From: an uncultured Alistipes sp.
GTDB lineage: Bacteria; Bacteroidota; Bacteroidia; Bacteroidales; Rikenellaceae
NCBI GenBank assembly: GCA_900769525.1
Contig: CAAGGY010000025.1
Span: 1-15,215 of the forward strand
Reading direction: 5' to 3'
DNA: 15,215 nt
Positions 8,212 to 14,331 of this stretch are shown piece after piece. The notes under the pieces were generated by a model. That model was not told the DNA's origin, did no database searches, and was given only the letters and a program-made list of their open reading frames with translations. Both the position numbers and the translations under genes were made by a program. How positions within the stretch are numbered: the stretch's first letter is position 1; every line of letters starts with the position of its first letter.

Positions 8212-8676
8212 ATGAAGATTTTTAAGATGTTATCTTTGGCGGCACTCTTGCTTTTGACTGTTGTCGCTTGCAATAAGAAGAGTAATGGTTCTAATGAGCC
8301 CTCTGTTGGCGGCTGGGAGAACCTTGAGCAGGAGTGGAAGCTCGTATCTGTTGATGGCGTTGCTAACGACTTCTCAGTATATATCAAATTCGAGAGTGGC
8401 CTCTTCGCACTCTACCAGCAGGTTTACACTTGGGACTATAAGTTCTTCGAGGGTGAGTACTCTGTAGATGGTGGCGTGCTTAGCGGTTCATACTTCGAGG
8501 GTGGCGAGTGGAAGACTTCATACACTGGTGGCGTCTCAGCTGATGGCAAGACTCTTACACTCAAGAGCAAGGAGGAGACTCCTGTGACCTACCTCTACGA
8601 GGCTTGCACAATTCCTGATGAGGTTTATAATGAGGCAACAGGAACACGTGCGTTGGAGGTTGTTCCATTCTTGTAA
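8212..8676 (+). CDS. Small lipocalin-like lipoprotein paired with S8 protease 1
   Basis: The product has 154 residues. The lipoprotein signal (LLLLTVVAC) puts the lipid Cys at 20, followed by a KKSNGSN linker. The remainder is all-beta in appearance: EWKLVSVDG, SVYIKFESG, FALYQQVYTWDYKFFEGEYSV, GVLSGSY, KTLTLKS and TYLYEACTIP strands. This order resembles the lipocalin-like small lipoproteins common in Bacteroidales (fold call by pattern only). The C-terminus is NEATGTR followed by ALEVVPFL. The 155-residue product of 11083-11550 is a clear paralogue, sharing VYI.F, YQQV, CTIP and the VVPFL end. Both genes sit exactly 33 bp behind an S8 protease gene. A role as protease inhibitor, chaperone or peptide precursor is inference; no activity can be read from the sequence. 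Confidence 0.88.
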   Translation: MKIFKMLSLAALLLLTVVACNKKSNGSNEPSVGGWENLEQEWKLVSVDGVANDFSVYIKFESGLFALYQQVYTWDYKFFEGEYSVDGGVLSGSYFEGGEWKTSYTGGVSADGKTLTLKSKEETPVTYLYEACTIPDEVYNEATGTRALEVVPFL

Positions 8677-8716
8677 ATTTCGAGTATAGGGCAGATAGAT
8701 ACTGCTGCAAATAAGG

Positions 8717-8767
8717 GTGCCGTCAATGGGACGTACGTAAAGTACTACCTATTGACGGCACTCTTTT
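8717..8767 (+). terminator. Intrinsic terminator of the first S8 unit
   Basis: Arms GTGCCGTCAATGGG (8717-8730) and CCTATTGACGGCAC (8748-8761) pair over 14 bp with one G-U. An inner GTAC/GTAC pairing is possible. TCTTTT follows. It lies 41 bp after the small lipoprotein stop and closes a two-gene transcription unit. Confidence 0.85.
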
Positions 8768-8953
8768 GTAGTAAGCTTGGCTGTGATAAGGAGATTAGCG
8801 AATTTAAGGTGATTAGGGAGAGTGGAGTGTGGTGCAGGTGGGGTTGGTGGCAGCTAATTAACCTCCGAACCGCCTAATCTGCATAAACTTGACCTCTTGT
8901 CATCTAAATTACCACTAATGAGAGTCTTCGCACGAAAAAAACGCCTGCACAGA
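8768..8953. repeat. Non-coding spacer with a decayed G-rich inverted repeat
   Basis: No gene is seen here. AGATTAG at 8792-8798 and CTAATCT at 8874-8880 bound an imperfect inverted repeat. It includes GATTAGGGAG on one side and TTAACCTCC / CCTAATCT on the other, recalling the TTAGGGAGG arms of the element at 5525-5937. It is probably a degenerate relative or fragment of that repeat family. Confidence 0.4.
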
Positions 8954-8984
8954 GTTGTATATTGACGTTATTTTTGTAATTTTG
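8954..8984 (+). promoter_or_regulatory. Bacteroidetes-type promoter of the second S8 unit
   Basis: The -7 element TAATTTTG (8977-8984), continued by CATC, matches TAnnTTTG. GTTG at 8954-8957 sits 19 bases upstream as a -33 element. A second exact -7 match, TATTTTTG (8969-8976), abuts it but has no well-spaced -33. The predicted start is near 8991, giving a leader of about 58 bases before the ATG at 9049. Confidence 0.6.
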
Positions 8985-9048
8985 CATCTTGGAACTATGC
9001 GTTTGTGTAGCTCCGTACTACGATGAAACATTTTAACTAATTAATACT

Positions 9049-11049
9049 ATGAACAAAACAAAACTTCTACTTCTTGCTTTGGCTGGACTCTTCGCTGCAT
9101 CTTGCGTGGCTGATGTTGCTGAGGAGCAGTCTGTGGCTGCCGAGGCTCAGGCAGCTAAGAAGTTTGTCAACACCCCTGAGGCAGCTGCTGAGGGAGAGTT
9201 GATTATCTATGTTGATGAGGCTACAGCTCAGCAGCTTGAGGCTGCCGAGGTAGCTACTCGCTCAGGTGTTATGCCACTCGACAACCTCGCAGTAGAGGTT
9301 GGCGCTAAAGAGATCAAGCCTGTCTTCAACCTCGCAGTAAATGGCGATGTTAAGCGTGCTCGTGGTATGCACCGTTGGTACACTATGAGCTTCCCTGCCG
9401 AGACGGATGTGCAGTTGGTGGCTCAGAAGCTCTCAAAGATGGATGTTGTCGAGCGTGTTCAGTTCGCAACAAAGATCGAGCGTCCTAAGGCTAACATCGT
9501 AGAGGCAAATCCTGCTGACTTTGCGGTAACACGTGCCGACGAGGAGTTGCCTTTCAACGACCCTATGCTCTCAAAGCAGTGGCACTATCGCAACCTCGGT
9601 CTTGCTGAGACATATCCTGGTGCTAAGGCTGGTGCCGATATCAACCTCTTCCCAGCGTGGGATATCACATCTGGTCGCAACGACATCATCGTAGCTGTTG
9701 TTGATGAGGGTGTTTGCTACACTCACGAGGATCTCGTAGACAATATGTGGGTTAACGAGGCTGAGGCTAACGGTACTGAGGGTGTCGATGATGACCAAAA
9801 CGGCTATGTTGACGATGTTCACGGCTATAACTTCGCACACAACGGCCGTGTGACTTGGACTCGTCAGGGCGACCAGGGCCACGGTACTCACGTTGCAGGT
9901 ACTGTAGCAGCGGTAAACAACAACGGCATCGGCGTGTCGGGCGTTGCTGGTGGTACTGGTAATGGCGATGGCGTACGCATTATGTCGTGCCAGATTCTCT
10001 CTGGTGGTAAGGATGCTGGTGCTGGTGGTACCGCTAAGGCTGTTGAGTATGCTGCCGACATGGGTGCTTGCATCTTGCAGAACTCTTGGGGCTTTGGTGC
10101 AGGTCAGATTGCCAACGACTCACAGTTTGCGAATGGTCAGACAGGCGTAGAGCTCGAGGCTTTCCACTACTTTATGGAGACCAAGAACTCTCCAGCTTTG
10201 GAGGGTGGTATCATCATCTTCGCTGCCGGTAACGATGGTAAGGCTGTTGCGGGCTACCCAGCTGCATACAACGAGCTTATCGCTGTTACTGCTATCGCAC
10301 CTGATGGTCTTCCTACATACTACACCAACTACGACCGTGGTTGTAATGTAGCAGCTCCTGGTGGTGAGTATGCTCCTACAACGTGGGCAGAGCCAGGTTG
10401 TGTGCTCTCTACATTGCCTAATGATAAGTATGGCTTCAGCCAGGGTACATCTATGGCGTGTCCTCACGTATCGGGTATCGCAGCATTGGCTATCGCTTAC
10501 GCTTTGGACAACAACATCGTGCTCTCGTTGCCAGAGCTCAAGGATATCATCGTAAGCTCTGTTAATAACCTCAACCCATACCTCACAGGCTTCAAGACTA
10601 ATGTTTCGGGTGGTACTCTCAACCTCGCATCGTATAACAACAAGATGGGTACAGGTCTTATCGACGCTTACCGTGTGTTGATGGCGGTGCGTGGTACAAA
10701 GGCTATCGCAATCCCTGTTGGCGAGGAGGTTATCATCAACGTAGCATCGTACATCGGTGATGGTACTAACGATAAGATCAAGATGCTTGAGTCTGCGATC
10801 TCGCAGGAGGCTATCGACGCACTCGGCATTGAGAACATCAAGTGGATGGGTGGCAAGCTCATGTTCACTTGCACTAAGCCTGGCTCGGCACTCGTTACTC
10901 TGAAGTATGTTGCTGGTGGTACTAACGTTGGTGGTGGTCAGATCACTGGCGGTATGGAGACTCAGCAGGAGTTCGCCTTCGTAGCTCGCTATGGCGTGTC
11001 ATACGACGAGGGTACCTTGGAGCCTAACACTCCTGGTGGTTGGTTGTAA
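9049..11049 (+). CDS. Subtilisin-like (S8) serine protease lipoprotein, copy 2
   Basis: The 666-residue lipoprotein has signal MNKTKLLLLALAGLFAASC (Cys 19). Its propeptide (about 55-160) has the same ELIIYVDEAT and GMHRWYTMSF motifs as copy 1. The catalytic domain starts around NDPMLSKQWHYRN. The triad is Asp219 (VVDEGV), His278 (GHGTHVAG) and Ser468 (GTSMACPHVSG); the oxyanion residue is Asn395 (AAGND). A metal-loop-like DDDQNGYVDD lies at 247-256. A C-terminal beta domain carries the shared CTKPG and GGGQITGG motifs and ends PGGWL. Thr-Arg sites lie at Arg71 and Arg162. It is a full paralogue of copy 1, with short insertions or deletions after the His and Ser motifs and nearly identical DNA around the active-site codons. 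It heads an operon with a small lipoprotein (33 bp downstream) and possibly the C10 protease. Expected role: surface endoprotease. Confidence 0.95.
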   Translation: MNKTKLLLLALAGLFAASCVADVAEEQSVAAEAQAAKKFVNTPEAAAEGELIIYVDEATAQQLEAAEVATRSGVMPLDNLAVEVGAKEIKPVFNLAVNGDVKRARGMHRWYTMSFPAETDVQLVAQKLSKMDVVERVQFATKIERPKANIVEANPADFAVTRADEELPFNDPMLSKQWHYRNLGLAETYPGAKAGADINLFPAWDITSGRNDIIVAVVDEGVCYTHEDLVDNMWVNEAEANGTEGVDDDQNGYVDDVHGYNFAHNGRVTWTRQGDQGHGTHVAGTVAAVNNNGIGVSGVAGGTGNGDGVRIMSCQILSGGKDAGAGGTAKAVEYAADMGACILQNSWGFGAGQIANDSQFANGQTGVELEAFHYFMETKNSPALEGGIIIFAAGNDGKAVAGYPAAYNELIAVTAIAPDGLPTYYTNYDRGCNVAAPGGEYAPTTWAEPGCVLSTLPNDKYGFSQGTSMACPHVSGIAALAIAYALDNNIVLSLPELKDIIVSSVNNLNPYLTGFKTNVSGGTLNLASYNNKMGTGLIDAYRVLMAVRGTKAIAIPVGEEVIINVASYIGDGTNDKIKMLESAISQEAIDALGIENIKWMGGKLMFTCTKPGSALVTLKYVAGGTNVGGGQITGGMETQQEFAFVARYGVSYDEGTLEPNTPGGWL

Positions 11050-11082
11050 TAATTGTATAATGCTAAAATATTGATACTATAT

Positions 11083-11550
11083 ATGAAAAGTTTGAAGATA
11101 TTTTCGCTCGTAATGCTCCTCGCTGTAGCTTTGACAGGCTGTAAGAAGAGTAACAACGGTGATGGTCCTAATGTTGGCGGTGGCGGTAATGATGCAGTGT
11201 TGAGCGGTGAGTGGGTGCTCACATCGTGGAACGAGGCCGAGCCTGAGTTTAACGTATATATCGCTTTCAACGATGATAACACTTTCGAGATGTATCAGCA
11301 GGTGTGGTCGTTCGACTATGAGTACTTCGCTGGTAACTACACAATCACTGACGACATCGTAACTGGTACATACTCTAACGGTACTAATTGGGCTTGTGGC
11401 TACAAGTTTGAGATTCTCGATGGACAGCTTAAGTTGGCAAGCCAGGAGGATCAGTCGGTAGTTAGCATCTACGAGAGCTGCACAATCCCAGCCGAGATCA
11501 GGGAGGAGGCTACCGCAACTCGCTCAACAGATGTTGTTCCATTCTTGTAG
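11083..11550 (+). CDS. Small lipocalin-like lipoprotein paired with S8 protease 2
   Basis: The ATG at 11083 is chosen over an in-frame TTG at 11053 because it begins the signal MKSLKIFSLVMLLAVALTGC (Cys 20) and restores the 33-bp spacing seen in the other module. The product has 155 residues. After a KKSNNGDGP/Gly linker come beta strands (EWVLTSW, NVYIAFND, FEMYQQVWSFDYEYFAGNY, IVTGTYSNG, LKLASQ, SIYESCTIP). It ends EATATR then STDVVPFL. It is paralogous to the protein at 8212-8676 throughout; the YQQV, CTIP and VVPFL segments are the best conserved. By position it lies between an S8 and a C10 protease. Staphostatin inhibitors of cysteine proteases have a lipocalin-like barrel, so an inhibitor role is a reasonable hypothesis but unproven. 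Confidence 0.87.
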   Translation: MKSLKIFSLVMLLAVALTGCKKSNNGDGPNVGGGGNDAVLSGEWVLTSWNEAEPEFNVYIAFNDDNTFEMYQQVWSFDYEYFAGNYTITDDIVTGTYSNGTNWACGYKFEILDGQLKLASQEDQSVVSIYESCTIPAEIREEATATRSTDVVPFL

Positions 11551-11607
11551 TGGTATTGCATAATCTATCTTTGGGGTAATTTCCATTTTAAATGGAAGTT
11601 ACCCCAA
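11544..11607 (+). promoter_or_regulatory. Candidate internal promoter overlapping an 18-bp palindrome, before the C10 gene
   Basis: TATCTTTG at 11566-11573 is an exact TAnnTTTG element. CTTG at 11544-11547 lies 18 bases upstream and overlaps the last codons of the preceding gene. The -7 element runs into a near-perfect palindrome (11571-11607: TTGGGGTAATTTCCATTT against its complement, one G-U), which ends 12 bases before the C10 ATG. No T-run follows, so it is a poor intrinsic terminator. It may be an operator, a 5' RNA hairpin of a separate C10 transcript, or an intra-operon processing structure. Confidence 0.45.
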
Positions 11608-11619
11608 TTATTTAAACTT

Positions 11620-13359
11620 ATGAAACGGATTTTTACACTCCTACTTATTCTCTCGACCATCGTTGCTACGGCGCATGCCGAGCAGGTGTCGGCAGATAGA
11701 GCTATGGATATCGCACGCAATGTGCTTGGCCAGACAACACGTTCGAATAGTCTATATGTGGCCTGGGATAGCTCGCTCTTTGCCCAGACACGTGTTGAGC
11801 GCATCGAGCCTACGTTCTATGTCGTTACACCAACTTCGGGCGAGGGTTTTGTTATTGTTGCGGGCGACGATGCTATTGCACCCGTGTTGGCCTACTCAAC
11901 AAGTTATGCAGCACCCATAGCTAAGGTGCTGCCACCCAATTTCGAGGGTTGGTTGCGCTATGTAGACTCGGTGGTGCGCTATGCTCGTGAGCACAATATC
12001 GTAGCAGACAAGGCCACTGCTCAGCTATGGAGCGAGGGTTATACTCCCGTAGATGCAATTCTGCTCAATACTGCACGCTGGAGCCAGCTCGAACCATATA
12101 ATATCTATTGCCCTATTGATAATGGCCAACATAGCCTTACTGGTTGTACGCAGACAGCTATGGCAGTTATCATGTATCATAACCGTTGGCCTGAGCGTGC
12201 AAAGGGAGTTACTGAGGCATACACCACAGCGTACGGACTTGATGTCGCGGAGCGTGACCTTAACCACTCGTATGATTGGGATAATATGCTTGAGACATAC
12301 GTCGAGGGCGAGTATAACGATGCGCAGGCAGAGGCTGTTGCAGTGCTTATGGCTGACCTCGGCCACGCCTTCAAGGCTGATTATACCGCTACCGACACAG
12401 GTGCATTCCCTGATATGTTGGCCTTGTACGAGAAGTTCAGCTATAGTCCAGCGTCATATATGATGATGCGCAAGAACTATTCGGATAGCTTTTGGACTAC
12501 CTTGTTGCGCAATGAGATAGAGGCCAATCGCCCTATCTTCTATTCGGGATACACAGTCGAGGATGCTGGTCACGCCTTTGTGCTTGATGGCGTTGATGCT
12601 AACGACTACTTCCATGTAAACTGGGGATGGGGTGGCGTTTATGATGGCTTCTTCCTCATCAATAATCTATTGTTGGATACCCATCTCTTCGATACAGACC
12701 AGTGGGCGGTGCTCGGTATGCATCCTATGCGTGATGGTGAGGTGGATAACTGGCTCTGCCTTGTAGGTTCGGGCCTCAAACTCTCGGCTACGGAGTTTGA
12801 GCGTGGCGTGCCATTCAATATTGAGTCTATTGCGCTTGGTAACTACTCACAGCTCGACTTCAAAGGTGAGATACGTGTTGGAGTGTGCGACATGTATGGC
12901 GAATTTAAGTCGTGGGCTACTGAGGCTCAGAATCTTGAACTCCCTTCAATCTATGGTGGCGGCTGTGGCGCTATGACGGCAGTTATCGAGAGCGACATTA
13001 TTGCGGGCGACCGTCTTGTAGTCTACTATTGTGCTGATGGTACAGATATGTGGTATAGAATTATGCCAATGGCCGAGGATGCTTGCGCCGAAGTGGTGCT
13101 AAAGTATGCCCCTATTGGCGATACCACCTCGATGTCGTTTGATAAGCAGTCGGGACTGCTCGTCGTCGACTATGACGATGATGTTAAGTCGGCACTTTAC
13201 CTTCTGGGCGACTATGTAGAGTCGGGTGTTACAATCACTTGTGGTCGTATGGTCGTCGACACTAAGTTGCTAAATAGCGATGCGGAGTACACTATCTTAC
13301 TTTGCCGTGACGATGTCGAGGAGAAGAACATAAAGTTTAAGATTAACAAGGCACAGTAA
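11620..13359 (+). CDS. C10-family (streptopain/PrtT-like) cysteine protease, secreted
   Basis: The 579-residue precursor has a type I signal peptide (MKRIFTLLLILSTIVATAHA, cleavage expected after Ala20). A Spi/I69-like propeptide follows (about 21-130), with FYVVTP..GEGFVIVAGDD and PVLAYS motifs. The papain-like catalytic domain has Cys176 in LTGCTQTAMA and His318 in GHAFVLDG. Asn334-Trp335 lie in HVNWGWGG, and DGFFLINN follows; all are close to SpeB. Residues about 370-579 are a beta-rich C-terminal extension, as in Bacteroidales C10 enzymes. TTRS (Arg41) lies in the propeptide. Unlike its S8 neighbours it has no lipobox, so it is probably released or periplasmic. Its TAA stop overlaps the ATG of the next gene. 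It may be transcribed with the second S8 unit or from the candidate promoter at 11544-11573. Known relatives in B. fragilis (Bfp) are encoded near small inhibitor genes. Confidence 0.95.
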   Translation: MKRIFTLLLILSTIVATAHAEQVSADRAMDIARNVLGQTTRSNSLYVAWDSSLFAQTRVERIEPTFYVVTPTSGEGFVIVAGDDAIAPVLAYSTSYAAPIAKVLPPNFEGWLRYVDSVVRYAREHNIVADKATAQLWSEGYTPVDAILLNTARWSQLEPYNIYCPIDNGQHSLTGCTQTAMAVIMYHNRWPERAKGVTEAYTTAYGLDVAERDLNHSYDWDNMLETYVEGEYNDAQAEAVAVLMADLGHAFKADYTATDTGAFPDMLALYEKFSYSPASYMMMRKNYSDSFWTTLLRNEIEANRPIFYSGYTVEDAGHAFVLDGVDANDYFHVNWGWGGVYDGFFLINNLLLDTHLFDTDQWAVLGMHPMRDGEVDNWLCLVGSGLKLSATEFERGVPFNIESIALGNYSQLDFKGEIRVGVCDMYGEFKSWATEAQNLELPSIYGGGCGAMTAVIESDIIAGDRLVVYYCADGTDMWYRIMPMAEDACAEVVLKYAPIGDTTSMSFDKQSGLLVVDYDDDVKSALYLLGDYVESGVTITCGRMVVDTKLLNSDAEYTILLCRDDVEEKNIKFKINKAQ

Positions 13360-13937
13360 TGAGTAGACTTATCGTTTTGATGGCCACACTGCTGTTGGCT
13401 ATCGGTTGTAAGAATAGTAGAGTTGATCGGCCTGTCGAGCAGCCTACGTTTGAGCTCGAAGTAGAGACTGTTGAGCTTGATTATCGTGAGCAGAGGGTTG
13501 AGATTGGAGTTAAGACCCAGCTCAATGTAGATGTTGCGGAGGATGTGCTCTGGATTAATGTTATTGGCGTTGATGATGGCAAGATTAAGCTATCAATCAA
13601 GCAGAATAGCTCGGAGAGTGTTCGTGAAGCAGATGTTGTAATCACTGCAGGTGAGCATCGCCGTACACTTCGTGTTAAGCAGCTTCCGAAGCCTGATATC
13701 TTCGAACTTAAGCTTGGTCATAGAGCCACGCTTCTTGATTCGCCAAGGTGGGGTGGAGAGAGTGTCACAGGTAGTGTAGATTGGGGCGATGGCTCAGAGC
13801 CAGAGAGCTATGCTGAGGGCCTCTCGCACGAATATGCAGATGAGCAGCCACGCACGGCGACATTTATAATGGAGGGCGCTACGTCGTTCGAGATTGAGCG
13901 TCTGGGTGAGATTGAGAGCGTGGAGATTACGCTATAG
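13359..13937 (+). CDS. BACON-domain lipoprotein coupled to the C10 protease
   Basis: The product has 192 residues. The signal MSRLIVLMATLLLAIGC gives a lipid Cys at 17. Residues about 27-109 match a BACON-type Ig-like domain: a FELEVETVELDY start, a DVLWINVIG strand near the place of the usual W-I/L motif, a SVREADVVITAG segment and a final RTLRVKQLP. The C-terminal part (about 113-192) contains a PKD-like VDWGDG motif (Trp142-Gly145) and LSHEYAD. BACON domains are thought to bind glycoconjugates or mucin, or to act as spacers. The ATG overlaps the C10 stop (TAATG), so translation is probably coupled and the protein likely partners the protease as surface tether, substrate binder or inhibitor (inference). 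No catalytic motif was seen. Confidence 0.85.
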   Translation: MSRLIVLMATLLLAIGCKNSRVDRPVEQPTFELEVETVELDYREQRVEIGVKTQLNVDVAEDVLWINVIGVDDGKIKLSIKQNSSESVREADVVITAGEHRRTLRVKQLPKPDIFELKLGHRATLLDSPRWGGESVTGSVDWGDGSEPESYAEGLSHEYADEQPRTATFIMEGATSFEIERLGEIESVEITL

Positions 13938-13944
13938 AATTAGT

Positions 13945-13972
13945 AAGGGGCTGTCCTGATGGATAGCCCCTT
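13945..13972. terminator. Terminator hairpin between convergent genes
   Basis: AAGGGGCTGTCC and GGATAGCCCCTT form a 12-bp stem with one G-U and a TGAT loop. It lies 7 bp after the BACON gene stop and 5 bp before the end of the minus-strand YraN gene. T-tracts are weak on both sides, but placement suggests it serves both directions. Confidence 0.7.
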
Positions 13973-13977
13973 ATTCG

Positions 13978-14331
13978 TTAAAGTATATTCTCGACATAGT
14001 CGATTTCGTAGCTGTCGCCATCGACCGTAATGGCTATAAGGTCAAACTGAAGGTTGTGCCTTAGGTGGTGTATTGCTCGGTAGGCCATAGCTCCACGACG
14101 CAACGTGCGAATCTTCTGCTCGTCGATACTATCGTAGGCCGACTGCCAGCCACCCTTATGTCGAGTTTTAACCTCAACAAAGTGGATGGTGTCGAGATGC
14201 TCTGCGATGATGTCAATCTCGTAGTGTCCGATGCGCCAGTTGCGTTCCACGATGTAGTAGCCTCTATCGCGTAACCACTGCATGGCGATATCCTCGCCAC
14301 GTGAGCCAATTATGGCCTGACGGCTGCTCAC
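13978..14331 (-). CDS. yraN: YraN/UPF0102 family nuclease-fold protein
   Basis: The product has 117 residues, the usual length for this family. Motifs in order are GSRGEDIAMQWL (Gly9-Leu20), RNWR (30-33), YEIDIIA with Glu38 and Asp40, and FVEVKTR with Glu53 and Lys55. This is the E/D-x-D...E-x-K arrangement of the restriction-endonuclease-like fold. The biological role of the family is not well established; a role in DNA processing or repair is suspected. The start is GTG at 14331, chosen because it includes the conserved Gly-Glu-Ala/Ile segment that the next ATG (residue 17) would lose. It overlaps the last base of the upstream pepE stop (TAGTG), implying translational coupling. It is a housekeeping-type gene unrelated to the protease cassette. 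Confidence 0.9.
   Translation of the reverse strand: MSSRQAIIGSRGEDIAMQWLRDRGYYIVERNWRIGHYEIDIIAEHLDTIHFVEVKTRHKGGWQSAYDSIDEQKIRTLRRGAMAYRAIHHLRHNLQFDLIAITVDGDSYEIDYVENIL

Noticed and set aside
8996..9025. Nine-codon upstream reading frame (ATG CGT ... TGA) in the leader of the second S8 gene
   Set aside because: It is short, has no repeated residues suggesting attenuation, and no counterpart in the first S8 leader. Chance is likely.
11571..11607. Intrinsic terminator before the C10 gene
   Set aside because: The stem is strong but no T-run follows on either strand and it ends 12 bp before an ATG. It was recorded instead as a regulatory palindrome.
12025..12366. Minus-strand 113-codon open frame inside the C10 gene
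   Set aside because: It is antisense to the catalytic domain with conserved Cys176, and has no recognisable motif.
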